From: CAZFQG01 sp964520785
Lineage (GTDB): Bacteria; Planctomycetota; Planctomycetia; Pirellulales; Thermoguttaceae
NCBI GenBank assembly: GCA_964520785.1
Contig: CAZFQG010000100.1
Location: forward strand, 1-22,897
DNA: 22,897 bases
Direction of reading: 5' to 3'
The translations under genes and the position numbers were made by a program. Shown one piece after another: positions 15,107-22,897 of the stretch. The notes beneath the pieces were generated by a model. It saw only the letters and a program-made list of their open reading frames with translations, was not told where the DNA came from and ran no database searches. How positions within the stretch are numbered: position 1 is the stretch's first letter; every line of letters starts with the position of its first letter.

Positions 15107-15397
15107 ATGAGCCTGACACGCGAGCAGGTCGAAAAGGTCTCTCTCCTGGGTCGGCTCCGGCTTTCGGACGCCGAGTTGGACGACATGACGCGGCAGCTCG
15201 GCGGTATTCTCGAATACATGGACCTGCTGGCCGAGGTTGATACCGAGGGGGTCGAGCCGATGGCGCACGCCGTCGAGCGGTCGAACGTCTTTCGCGACGA
15301 CGAGGTCATGCCGTCCCTGGACCGCGCCGAGGCTCTGGCGAACGGTCCCAATACCGACGACGAGTGTTTTCGCGTGCCCGCGGTCCTGGGGGAGTAG
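15107..15397 (+). CDS. gatC: Aspartyl/glutamyl-tRNA(Asn/Gln) amidotransferase subunit C
   Basis: A protein of 96 residues from ATG 15107 (MSLTREQVEKVSLLGRL); the open frame runs further back only through rpmB. The family pattern is complete: SLTREQVEKVSLLGRLRLSD, LGGILEYMDLLAEVDT, VEPMAHAV and the C-terminal FRVPAVLGE. GatC wraps the GatA-GatB interface and stabilises the complex. It sits 5 bases after rpmB and 75 before gatA. Confidence 0.95.
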   Translation: MSLTREQVEKVSLLGRLRLSDAELDDMTRQLGGILEYMDLLAEVDTEGVEPMAHAVERSNVFRDDEVMPSLDRAEALANGPNTDDECFRVPAVLGE

Positions 15398-15472
15398 GGT
15401 CTCTTCCGGGATAGGGATCGCGCGTGCCGCCGCGCGAACCGCCCATTCATCGCATCAGCCGGACGACGGATC

Positions 15473-17011
15473 ATGTCTGTAATCGATTTAACGGCGACGG
15501 AACAACTAGCGCTGCTTCAAGGGGGCGAACTCTCCTCCGCGGAACTGACGAAGGCCTATTTGGAGAGAATAGACCGGGCGGATTCCGCCATCGGTGCCTT
15601 CCTCCGCGTCCGTGGCGAGGCCGCCATGGAGAAGGCCCAGGAGGTGGACTCGCGGCGAAGGAAGGGAGAAACGCTAGGGAGACTCGCCGGATTGCCGGTC
15701 GCCGTCAAGGACGTTCTCTGCACGCGAGGGGAGCTGACGACCTGCGCGTCGAAGATTCTCGAGCATTTCCGCCCCCCTTACGATGCGACCGTCATCGCCA
15801 ATCTTCACGGCGCCGACGCCGTCATTCTCGGCAAGACCAACATGGACGAGTTCGCGATGGGCGGGTCGAACGAAAACTCCGCCTTCCAGCTTACGAGAAA
15901 CCCCTGGGATACCTCGCGGATTCCGGGTGGGTCCAGCGGCGGCGCGGCGGCCGCGGTCGCCGCCGGCATGGCCCCTCTCTCGGTCGGGAGCGATACCGGC
16001 GGCTCCATCCGCCAGCCGGCCGGCCTGTGCGGTATCACCGGAATGAAACCCACCTACGGCCGCGTCAGCCGGTATGGGCTGGTCGCCTTTGCCAGCAGCC
16101 TCGACCAGATCGGTCCTCTGGCGAAAACGGCGGACGACGCGGCGTTGCTCTTGGAGGTTCTCGCCGGATACGACCGGAGGGATTCGACGTCCGTTGACGC
16201 GCCGGTGCCGCGATATACGGCCACGATACACCGGCCGCTGGAGGGACTCCGACTGGGGATCGTCCCGGAACACTTCGCCGAGGGGATCGACGCCGACGTA
16301 GAGAGTGCCGTCCGCGAGGCGATCCGCGTCTACGAGTCGCTGGGGGCGACTGTCAAGGAAGTCGCCCTGCCGCACTCGAAATACGCCGTTGCCACCTATT
16401 ACATCATCGCCCCCTGCGAGGCTTCCAGCAACCTGGCGCGGTACGAAGGAGTCCACTACGGATACCGGACCGACGAGGCCGCGATGGTCGCCGAGTGGCA
16501 GGCCGAACGGAAGAAGCTGCACGACGCCGGCGATGAAAAGGGGTTGGACCGGCTCGATTCCCTCCTGGTCCGCATGTACCGCCGCACGAGGGCGGAAGGG
16601 TTCGGCCCCGAGGTGAAGCGGCGGATCATGCTGGGCACCTATGCCTTGAGTGCCGGCTACTACGACGCCTATTATTTGAAGGCGCTGAAGGTCCGGCGGC
16701 TCATCCGGCAGGACTACGACCGCGCGTTCGAGGAAGTGGACTTGATCGCCGGACCGGTCTCTCCCAGCCCCGCATTCAAAATCGGCGAACGGGTGGACGA
16801 TCCCCTTTCGATGTACCTGTTCGACCTGTACACGACCTCCACGAACCTCGCCGGACTGCCGGGCATCTCGATTCCGTGCGGGTTCAGCGCCGAGGGCCTT
16901 CCGATCGGGCTCCACCTGCAAGCCCCGGCCTTCGAGGAGGAGCGTCTCCTCCGCGGCGCCGACATGTTCCAGAAGGCGACCGATTGGCACCGGAAGAGGC
17001 CCAATCCATGA
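15473..17011 (+). CDS. gatA: Aspartyl/glutamyl-tRNA(Asn/Gln) amidotransferase subunit A
   Basis: A protein of 512 residues, the amidase subunit that releases ammonia from glutamine and passes it to GatB. The amidase-signature triad is intact: K79 (LPVAVKD), S154 (PGGSSGGAAAAVAAG) and S178 (GSDTGGSIRQPAG), the same numbering as I recall for the Staphylococcus enzyme. GSNENSAF and TYGRVSRYGLVAFASSLDQ are also conserved. The length is slightly above the usual 480-490. ATG 15473 is preceded by a weak GGACGACGG. The final TGA overlaps the gatB ATG by 4 bases, so translation is coupled. Confidence 0.96.
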   Translation: MSVIDLTATEQLALLQGGELSSAELTKAYLERIDRADSAIGAFLRVRGEAAMEKAQEVDSRRRKGETLGRLAGLPVAVKDVLCTRGELTTCASKILEHFRPPYDATVIANLHGADAVILGKTNMDEFAMGGSNENSAFQLTRNPWDTSRIPGGSSGGAAAAVAAGMAPLSVGSDTGGSIRQPAGLCGITGMKPTYGRVSRYGLVAFASSLDQIGPLAKTADDAALLLEVLAGYDRRDSTSVDAPVPRYTATIHRPLEGLRLGIVPEHFAEGIDADVESAVREAIRVYESLGATVKEVALPHSKYAVATYYIIAPCEASSNLARYEGVHYGYRTDEAAMVAEWQAERKKLHDAGDEKGLDRLDSLLVRMYRRTRAEGFGPEVKRRIMLGTYALSAGYYDAYYLKALKVRRLIRQDYDRAFEEVDLIAGPVSPSPAFKIGERVDDPLSMYLFDLYTTSTNLAGLPGISIPCGFSAEGLPIGLHLQAPAFEEERLLRGADMFQKATDWHRKRPNP

Positions 17012-18483
17012 AACCACCGTACGACGTCATTATCGGGCTGGAAGTCCACGTTCAATTGGCGACGAAAACCAAGCTGTTCTGTTCGTGCAGCACGGAATTC
17101 GGCCGGCCGCCGAATACGCAGACCTGCCCCGTCTGTTTGGGAATGCCCGGCTCGCTGCCGGTGATGAACCGCGAGGCGTTCGCTCTGGCACTGAAGACGG
17201 CGGTCGCCCTCAACTGCACGATCCCCCCCTACACCAAGTGGGACCGCAAGCAGTATTACTACCCCGATCTGCCGAAGAACTACCAGATCAGCCAGTACGA
17301 CCTGCCGATGAGCGAGAAGGGGTATCTGCGGATCAGCGATTCCAAGGGGGAATTCGAGCCGAAGGACATCCGCATCATCCGCGCCCATATCGAGGAAGAC
17401 GCCGGCAAGAGTATGCACGACGAGGCGGCCGGCAAGGCCGACAGCCGGATCGACCTGAACCGGACCGGTACGCCCCTGTTGGAGATCGTCAGCGAACCGG
17501 ATATGCGCAGCCCCGAGGAGGCGAAGGCCTATCTGACGGAATTGAAGCTGCTGCTGAATTACCTGGGGGTCTCCGACTGCAACATGCAGGAGGGGAGCCT
17601 CCGCGTGGACGCGAACATCAACCTCCACGTCCACGCGCCGGAGGGAAAGGTCCCCACGCCACTGGTTGAAGTGAAGAACATGAACAGTTTCCGCGCCGTC
17701 GAGCGGGCCATGCGCTACGAGGCCCAGCGGCAGTGGGAACTGTGGCAGGAATCCGGTTTGCGGATGGGTTCCCCCGGCGGGCATAAGACGACCCGCGGGT
17801 GGGATGAAGTCTCGCAAACAACGAAGGAGCAGCGGACGAAGGAGGAGTCGAGCGATTATCGCTATTTCCCCGATCCGGACCTGGTTCCGGTCACCGTCAC
17901 GCCCGAGCAGGTAGAAACGGTCCGCGCCGGGCTGGGGGAGCTTCCGGCCGCGCTGCGCAGCCGTTTGGAGAAGGAATTCGCGATCACCCCCTACGACGCC
18001 GACGTCCTGGTCAACCAGGGCCAAGGACTGGTCGACTACTTCGTCGAACTGGCTACCGCATCCTCGGACGCGAAGGGGGCGGCGAACTGGATTCAGCAGG
18101 ACGTGCTGCGGTACTTGAACGAGCGCGAAATCGGCATCGCCGATTTTCCCGTTACGGCCGGCGAGTTCGCTTCGCTCCTTAAGAAGGTGGCGGACGGTAC
18201 GCTCACAACCGGCCGCGGCCGCGACGTACTCGCGCACATGCTCCAGACCGGAGAATCGGTCGAAGCGGCGTTGAGAGGATTGGGAATCGAGGATGTCGAC
18301 GATTCCGAACTGGAGTCCCTCTGCCGGGAACTGCTTGCCAAGAACCCGAAAATCGTGCAAGATTGTAAGGAGGGAAAGACCAAGGCGGTCGGCTCCTTGA
18401 TCGGACAGGCGAAAGGCGTCAACCCCAACGTGAATCCCGGCAAGGTCCGCGAAATGTGCCTCCAGTTGATCGAGACGATGTGA
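17008..18483 (+). CDS. gatB: Aspartyl/glutamyl-tRNA(Asn/Gln) amidotransferase subunit B
   Basis: A protein of 491 residues. ATG 17008 overlaps gatA by 4 bases (ATGA), which settles the start. GatB binds misacylated Glu-tRNA(Gln) or Asp-tRNA(Asn), activates the side chain with ATP and amidates it. Seen here are IIGLEVHVQL, the zinc cysteines CSCSTEFG and CPVCLGMPG, RKQYYYPDLPKNYQISQYD, EEDAGKSMHD, DLNRTGTPLLEIVSEPD and EVKNMNSFRAVERA. The C-terminal GatB/YqeY tRNA-binding domain is present to the end. Its presence with gatA and gatC indicates that the organism makes Gln-tRNA and/or Asn-tRNA by transamidation; whether GlnRS or AsnRS also exists cannot be seen. Confidence 0.96.
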   Translation: MKPPYDVIIGLEVHVQLATKTKLFCSCSTEFGRPPNTQTCPVCLGMPGSLPVMNREAFALALKTAVALNCTIPPYTKWDRKQYYYPDLPKNYQISQYDLPMSEKGYLRISDSKGEFEPKDIRIIRAHIEEDAGKSMHDEAAGKADSRIDLNRTGTPLLEIVSEPDMRSPEEAKAYLTELKLLLNYLGVSDCNMQEGSLRVDANINLHVHAPEGKVPTPLVEVKNMNSFRAVERAMRYEAQRQWELWQESGLRMGSPGGHKTTRGWDEVSQTTKEQRTKEESSDYRYFPDPDLVPVTVTPEQVETVRAGLGELPAALRSRLEKEFAITPYDADVLVNQGQGLVDYFVELATASSDAKGAANWIQQDVLRYLNEREIGIADFPVTAGEFASLLKKVADGTLTTGRGRDVLAHMLQTGESVEAALRGLGIEDVDDSELESLCRELLAKNPKIVQDCKEGKTKAVGSLIGQAKGVNPNVNPGKVREMCLQLIETM

Positions 18484-19268
18484 GCATCATCACCCTCACT
18501 ACCGATTTCGGCGCAAGCAGCCCCTATGTGGCGATCATGAAGGGGGTGATTCTGTCGATCAATCCTTCCGCCACGCTCGTCGACGTTACCCACGCGGTCG
18601 CTCCGCAGGACGTCCACAAGGGGGCGATCGTCCTGGACGACGTCGCCCGGCATTTTCCGCCCAATACGGTTCACGTGGCCGTCGTCGACCCCGGCGTGGG
18701 GACGGATCGGGCCATTCTCGGCGCGCGGATCGAAGGGCATTACTTCGTCGCCCCCGACAACGGCGTCCTCAGCAAGCTCACCCATCGGACCCCCCCGAAA
18801 CACCTCGTCCGATTGACCAATCCGAGGTACTGGCTGGCCGAAGTGTCCAACACGTTCCACGGGCGGGACATCATGGCTCCGGTCGCCGCGCACTTGTCCC
18901 TGGGAGTGGACCTGGCCGAGCTGGGCGAGCCCTATGCGCAGCAGTTCGGCATCGCGTGGCACCAGCCGACCGTTTCGCGAAACCGCGTCGACGGCATGGT
19001 GATCGACATCGATTCGTTCGGCAATCTGATCACCAACATCCCGCTGAAATTGCTGACCCCTTACCCCAGCGACGAGCGGGCGTGCATCGTTTGCCACATC
19101 TACGAGACATACGGCATCTTTTCGACGTATGCCTCCCGCCCTACCGGAACGCTTGTCGCCCTTATCGGCTCGCATGGTAACCTCGAGCTGGCCATCGTCG
19201 GCGAAAACGCGGCTGACCGCTTGGGAATCGAAACCGGCCAACCGGTAACGGTGGCGTGGAATCTGTAA
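18480..19268 (+). CDS. SAM hydrolase / SAM hydroxide adenosyltransferase (DUF62 family)
   Basis: A protein of 262 residues. GTG 18480 overlaps the gatB stop by 4 bases (GTGA) and gives the family N-terminus, SIITLTTDFG, immediately; another GTG at 18456 would add 8 residues. The motifs LTTDFG, VDVTHAV, VAVVDPGVGTDRA, FVAPDNGVLS, TFHGRDIMAPVAAHL and IDIDSFGNLITNI match the DUF62 family. The family uses an activated water to split S-adenosylmethionine into adenosine and methionine and is related to the fluorinase and chlorinase halogenases. The gene is almost certainly co-transcribed and translationally coupled with gatB. Why a SAM-consuming enzyme sits there is unknown. Confidence 0.9.
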   Translation: MSIITLTTDFGASSPYVAIMKGVILSINPSATLVDVTHAVAPQDVHKGAIVLDDVARHFPPNTVHVAVVDPGVGTDRAILGARIEGHYFVAPDNGVLSKLTHRTPPKHLVRLTNPRYWLAEVSNTFHGRDIMAPVAAHLSLGVDLAELGEPYAQQFGIAWHQPTVSRNRVDGMVIDIDSFGNLITNIPLKLLTPYPSDERACIVCHIYETYGIFSTYASRPTGTLVALIGSHGNLELAIVGENAADRLGIETGQPVTVAWNL

Positions 19269-19440
19269 CGGCCGCGACCCTGGTTTTGGACTGGTCCGAG
19301 TACTATCGATCGTCCACGTCGTTGCCGCCTGTCACGCCGTGGGCCGATTCCGCATCTCCAATTCTTCCCAAGGCGGCACGTGCAGACACTGGTGTTTTCC
19401 ACATTTCTCAACGAAGGAATTGCGGGCGAGAGCGGTGGAG
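19269..19440. other. Gene-poor stretch after the SAM hydrolase
   Basis: No protein-like frame or stable terminator is seen here. It includes the degraded 3' flank of the minus-strand remnant that follows. Reading frames differ in every direction without a family-like pattern. Confidence 0.35.
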
Positions 19441-19810
19441 AAATTGGATGTCCGAATGGTACTGCGTCTCTCGTCCACCTCCCATGCCGTACCGGCGGCC
19501 GTGGACTTGCTTCTCATCGAGGCGGTAAATCGGCTGGATCGCGTTGATCGCCCCGCCCCAATTCGTCCCCTGGCCCAGCCGCAGGCCGACCAGCATCCCC
19601 CCCTCGGGGGCCGCGCCGACGAATCGGTTTCCGCTACGCGTGTTGCCGCTGAAGAGTGCGCTCGGCTCGATGGGGAACCGCTCGCGGACCGACTCTTCCA
19701 CGTAGTATGTCGAGATCCCATGCGGGCGGATTTTCGAACGGAAGCAGGTCTTGGCCCACCTTCCAGGTCCCGAAAATGCCGGTGATCGGTTGTCGGTGGG
19801 GATCGAGCAT
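19441..19810 (-). pseudogene. Frameshifted remnant of a planctomycete-type secreted/hypothetical protein
   Basis: Two different minus-strand frames read as consecutive parts of one protein. From ATG 19810 down to about 19710 the frame gives MLDPHRQPITGIFGTWKVG followed by QDLLPFENPPAWDL. From about 19710 down to about 19490 another frame gives STYYVEESVRERFPIEPSAL, SGNRFVGAAPEGGMLVGLRL and GTNWGGAINAIQPIYRLDEK. The change happens around 19705-19715, and codon choice looks coding on both sides. The second part resembles, from memory, a conserved module of planctomycete hypothetical proteins with APEGG.LVGL and W...AI.PIY motifs. After about 19460 the frame loses similarity and the usual C-terminus is missing. 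The remnant is thus frameshifted and truncated. A sequencing error could explain the shift but not the missing end. Confidence 0.55.
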
Positions 19811-20028
19811 TTTTGCGCGAGTTGGTTTTTCTGCCGCTCGCCCGTGGACAGTATATGGTCCATGCCGACGCCATCAATTCAGGCCCACGGCATACGCAAC
19901 TATTGACAGTCCTACTCGTTCTGGCAGAATGGACTCATGCCTTGCCCGATAACAATGGATCAGGTTGGCGAACTTTCCGTGGGTTGGAAGAACGCCCATT
20001 TCCACTTTCCCTACTTGAGGAGTTCACC
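19811..20028. other. Upstream region of the Tat propeller gene
   Basis: No gene is seen. It carries a promoter-like pair, TTGACA at 19903-19908 and CAGAAT at 19925-19930 (listed separately), and the ribosome binding site GAGGAG at 20017-20022. Confidence 0.4.
19903..19930 (+). promoter_or_regulatory. Promoter of the Tat propeller gene
   Basis: Perfect TTGACA (19903-19908), a 16-base spacer and CAGAAT (19925-19930, 4 of 6 to TATAAT). It would give a leader of about 90 bases to ATG 20029. Confidence 0.45.
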
Positions 20029-21411
20029 ATGCGTGCAAAACGAGGAATATCGCGGAGGCAGTTCCTGAAGACGACCGGGATCGCCACGGCCGCGGCATGG
20101 GGGGTGGCGGTCGGTCGATCGGTGTTGTCGGCGCCGCAAATGCTCATTGTGAAAGACGCGGACATTCCCAAAGCCCGGCCTGATCTTCTGGACGAGAAAT
20201 CGCCGGAGGGGCTGGAGGTGTTCCAGCTCACGACGCGGACCGACGTGCCGGGTTCGCACCTCTACATGGAGGCCCAGATATTCACGATGGACTCGAAGCG
20301 GTTCGTCCTGCACCGCGCGGCGCATGCCCATGGTCCCTACCGGAATGATCCGCGGCACCAGTACCTGCTCTGTGATATCGAGGACGGTTGTGCATTCTAT
20401 CCCTTGACGGACGAATTGGGCACCGTGGGCGCTTCGGTTTCTCCCTGCGGGCGTTTCCTCTACTACTTCGTCGACGAGACCGAAATCAACGGCGGCCGGC
20501 TCACCCTCAAGCAGGTGGGGCTCGACGGGAGCGACCGGCGGACCATCATGGTGGTCGATGCCCCGTTGCCGGGAACCAAATTCCGGCCCAGCCGAATCTA
20601 CCCCCTCTCGACAATTGCTTCGGACGGGAACCGCCTGGCCATTAGCGCGTTTCTGGGTGATCGCACGGACAAGGGGGCCACTTGGGGACTGATGGTCTTC
20701 GACATTCCGTCCGCCACGGTGGAACTCGTCGTGCATGGACCGACCTGGTGCAATATGCACCCGCAGTACTCGCGGTCGCTCGATCCGGTCCGCATGCACG
20801 ATATTCTCATCCAGGAGAACCATGGCAATACGACCTCGGCGATGGGCGAGATCACCCGGCTGGTCGGTGGAGAAGGGGCCGACATCCACGTCATCCGCGA
20901 CGACGGCACCGAGATGCGCGACATGCCCTGGGGCCGCGACGGCAACGAATTCTGCCAGGGGCACCAGTGCTGGCGGGGGCGCAGCGAGTGGGCCGTCACC
21001 AGTACCAGCACGCGAAACCCCGCCGAGGCCCAACTGATTGAAGCACTGCCCGCGGCAAGCGCCAATCATCTGGGGATGAAAACCCCCGGGGGCGTCCGCA
21101 ACGACCTGACGCGGGATTTCCCGGATCCCCACTTCTACCACTTCGCCACCGATATCGGGGGAACTCGGTTGATTTCCGACGCGCACCCCTTCTCCGAGGG
21201 TGGGCGCATCTACATGGCCGAGTTCGGCGAACCGGGGAAGGATCCCCTCGCCGGCTTCCGCTATCTGATCAACCCCAAGAGTTCGTGCAAGAAGGAGGCC
21301 CACATCCATCCCTTTCTCTCGCCGGACGGGACGATGGGGTTCTTCAATTCCGACGAGTCGGGCATATTGCAGGCGTACATGATCCGGGGATTGCCGAAGA
21401 AAGCCGGGTGA
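20029..21411 (+). CDS. Tat-exported beta-propeller protein, oligogalacturonate-lyase (PL22)-like
   Basis: A protein of 460 residues. ATG 20029 follows GAGGAG by 6 bases and begins a twin-arginine signal (ISRRQFLKTTGIATAAAWG), so it replaces the longer frame from 19813. The mature part is a WD40/TolB-like propeller: repeats of the type VSPCGRFLYYF and LSPDGTMGFFNSDE, with the last at residues 431-446. Histidines in NMHPQYS (H244), CQGHQCW (H312) and HIHPF (425-427) lie where PL22 lyases place metal-binding and catalytic histidines. PL22 oligogalacturonate lyases cleave unsaturated pectin disaccharides, but most known ones are cytoplasmic, so export here suggests a different or uncharacterised substrate. 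The call rests on remembered family patterns. Confidence 0.6.
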   Translation: MRAKRGISRRQFLKTTGIATAAAWGVAVGRSVLSAPQMLIVKDADIPKARPDLLDEKSPEGLEVFQLTTRTDVPGSHLYMEAQIFTMDSKRFVLHRAAHAHGPYRNDPRHQYLLCDIEDGCAFYPLTDELGTVGASVSPCGRFLYYFVDETEINGGRLTLKQVGLDGSDRRTIMVVDAPLPGTKFRPSRIYPLSTIASDGNRLAISAFLGDRTDKGATWGLMVFDIPSATVELVVHGPTWCNMHPQYSRSLDPVRMHDILIQENHGNTTSAMGEITRLVGGEGADIHVIRDDGTEMRDMPWGRDGNEFCQGHQCWRGRSEWAVTSTSTRNPAEAQLIEALPAASANHLGMKTPGGVRNDLTRDFPDPHFYHFATDIGGTRLISDAHPFSEGGRIYMAEFGEPGKDPLAGFRYLINPKSSCKKEAHIHPFLSPDGTMGFFNSDESGILQAYMIRGLPKKAG

Positions 21412-21532
21412 CGCCGCTGCACCGACGGTTCAATTCGCGGCCGCGGCTCGATACCAAATCAGCGAGGCGGCCACCATTACCGCCGATTTCCGCGGGGCGA
21501 AATTGGATGACATTTTCATGCGTACACGAATT

Positions 21533-21569
21533 TGAGAAGAAAGAAACTGAGGCTGAATAGCCCTTCTCA
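21533..21569. terminator. Two-tier hairpin between convergent genes
   Basis: TGAGAAG (21533-21539) pairs with CTTCTCA (21563-21569), enclosing an inner GGCT-gaat-AGCC hairpin (21551-21562). It lies between the 3' ends of the Tat propeller gene and the minus-strand protease gene, which suits bidirectional termination, but no T-run follows. Confidence 0.3.
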
Positions 21570-21640
21570 TGGACGGTATCGCCGGAGAGTTAGTATGGCT
21601 GAGTCATCCCGGGGGTTTCGAGAATCTTTCACTCTCATTC

Positions 21641-22897
21641 TCATGCGCCCAGGTATCTGGCGATATCGAGCCAGAAGACCCAGACCATCAGCGTGATCAG
21701 GAAGAGGAATCCCATATAGCTCAGCGCGATTTGGAGCCGTTCGTCCGCCGGCTTGCCGCGAATGCCCTCATAGAGCAGGAAGACGAAATGGCCGCCGTCG
21801 AGAATGGGGATCGGCAAGAAGTTGATGACGGCGAGGTTTGCGCTTAAGAGCGTCAGGAACAACAAGAACTGGCCGGGACCTTCCGACGCGGTGGCCGCGG
21901 CGATATGCACGATGGAAAGGGGGCCGGAGAGGGCCTTCATCGAAATCTGTCTTCCGATCTTCTGCACGAATACGATGACCTGGCTCGCCGCGGAGAGTGT
22001 TTCAGAGGCACCTAGCGCCAACGCTTCCGGCGCGGTCTTCGCCTGGCGGATGAAGGTGTCCAGGTCGAGGACGTCGTTGAACCCCCGGTCGGGGACGAAA
22101 AACTCCGAAGATGCCTCGGCGGTTAAGGTAACCTGCCTGCCGTCGATCACGAAATCGACCACGCCGGAGTCGCCGTCCCGCTGCACGGTCGCCATCATCA
22201 CCGGCCAGTTCGCGTACTGCTCGCCGAGTTCGAATTCGGACTTCCGTTTGACCTTGTCGCCCGTCTGATTCATAACGCGCACGACGGCCGATTCCAAGAC
22301 CTGTCCCGGCTTGATGCCGGCTTTCGCCGCTGGGCTATCCGGCACGATAGCCGCGATTTTGGGAATCACGTCGTAGGCGACGCCGAGGACCGAGGCCGCC
22401 AGTGGCGTTCCCTCCCGCAAAGACTCTTCAATTCGCGGCACGTCTCGCAATGGAATGCCTTCAATTCCGACGGGCTGCTCGCTCCCGGGGCGTTGCAGTG
22501 TGACGTCGATCGTCCTGCCCGCCATCTTCGCCAGCCTCGTGGGGAGTATCATCGGATCTCCGACCGGCTCGCCGTCGATTTCTAGAAGAATGTCTTTCGC
22601 AAGAATTCCCGCTTCTTTTGCCGGGGAGCCCTCCTGAACCGCGACGACGGCGCCCATCGTCATGACGAATCCGAACCGGCGCATCGGATTCGGCGGCATC
22701 GTGATTTCGACGATTTCCGGCTCCGCTTTCTCGCCGGTCGTTCCCTTCGCTTCCTCGGCCTTCCGCTCGATCGTGAAGGTAAGCGGCTTGTCGCGGTGCA
22801 GGGCGAGCTGGGCGTACAATTCCGCCTGATTGTGGACGGAGACGTCTCCGACTTTCACAATCGCGTCTCCCGGCGCGAGAGGCGGTTGGGCTTCGGC
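21641..22897 (-). CDS. rseP: RseP-type site-2 membrane metalloprotease (M50), 5' end outside window
   Basis: Only the last 418 residues are present; the frame runs open to the window edge, so the N-terminal helix with the HExxH zinc motif is not seen. The visible part has up to three PDZ-like segments: PPLAPGDAIVKVGD at the edge, VVAVQEGSPAKEAGI then LLEIDGEPV, and IVPDSPAAKAGIKPGQ. Then come the C-terminal membrane helices with NFLPIPILDGGHF, the LDG motif that supplies the third zinc ligand, and a last hydrophobic helix ending WLDIARYLGA. RseP cleaves membrane-bound anti-sigma factors and signal-peptide remnants. Three PDZ-like segments would be one more than in E. coli RseP. The identity as the family is firm, the precise orthology is inferred. 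Confidence 0.85.
   Translation of the reverse strand, partial: AEAQPPLAPGDAIVKVGDVSVHNQAELYAQLALHRDKPLTFTIERKAEEAKGTTGEKAEPEIVEITMPPNPMRRFGFVMTMGAVVAVQEGSPAKEAGILAKDILLEIDGEPVGDPMILPTRLAKMAGRTIDVTLQRPGSEQPVGIEGIPLRDVPRIEESLREGTPLAASVLGVAYDVIPKIAAIVPDSPAAKAGIKPGQVLESAVVRVMNQTGDKVKRKSEFELGEQYANWPVMMATVQRDGDSGVVDFVIDGRQVTLTAEASSEFFVPDRGFNDVLDLDTFIRQAKTAPEALALGASETLSAASQVIVFVQKIGRQISMKALSGPLSIVHIAAATASEGPGQFLLFLTLLSANLAVINFLPIPILDGGHFVFLLYEGIRGKPADERLQIALSYMGFLFLITLMVWVFWLDIARYLGA

Noticed and set aside
1..22897. CRISPR array, rRNA or tRNA genes
   Set aside because: No regularly spaced repeats, no rRNA-like conserved stretches and no complete tRNA cloverleaf were seen on either strand by eye.

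Overview
The window reads as a piece of a GC-rich bacterial chromosome, most likely from the Planctomycetota (Pirellulales/Thermoguttaceae type). This is inferred from the mix of family types, not from a marker phylogeny. The pointers are secreted sialidase-like and GH38-like hydrolases, Tat-exported sugar-related proteins, a truncated gene whose N-terminus resembles the DPQLF.D-type glycosidase-like proteins common in that phylum, a tRNA amidotransferase operon, and small pseudopilin clusters with long acidic inserts.

Layout. 1-460: truncated N-terminal fragment of a hydrolase-like gene (+). 463-1569: five-Asp-box sialidase-like secreted protein (-), divergent from a Tat-exported xylose-isomerase-like TIM-barrel protein (1853-2713, +). 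2714-3035: convergent intergenic region with two GAAA-loop hairpins. 3036-5612: two-gene minus-strand unit of a DegT/DnrJ-type aminotransferase followed with no gap by a CCA-adding/poly(A) polymerase-family nucleotidyltransferase. 5613-5963: promoter region. 5964-9766 (+): GspI-like and GspJ-like pseudopilins, a DUF2177 membrane protein and a lipoprotein of unknown function. 9785-13096: very large secreted GH38-like alpha-mannosidase with an N-terminal F5/8C-like module. 13303-13715: strong promoter driving an orphan IS3-OrfA-like HTH/coiled-coil protein. 13827-14624: inositol-monophosphatase/HisN-type phosphatase. 14640-19268: rpmB-gatC-gatA-gatB-SAM hydrolase, very tightly packed. 19269-20028: gene-poor stretch holding a frameshifted minus-strand gene remnant. 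20029-21411: Tat-exported PL22-like beta-propeller protein. 21641-22897: RseP-type site-2 protease (-), its N-terminus beyond the window.

How the genes work together. The housekeeping core is translation: L28, the GatCAB amidotransferase that makes Gln-tRNA/Asn-tRNA by transamidation, and a tRNA 3'-end nucleotidyltransferase. Around it sit export-dependent carbohydrate genes (sialidase-like, TIM-barrel, GH38-like, PL22-like) that suggest scavenging of complex glycans. The two gene remnants, at the left edge and at 19.4-19.8 kb, both lie next to such secreted genes and suggest turnover of this accessory fraction.

I did not find a convincing undescribed multi-gene defence or mobile system. The least explained items are the orphan HTH protein with its strong promoter, the lipoprotein linked to the mannosidase, and the fusion of a SAM hydrolase gene onto the end of the gatCAB operon.
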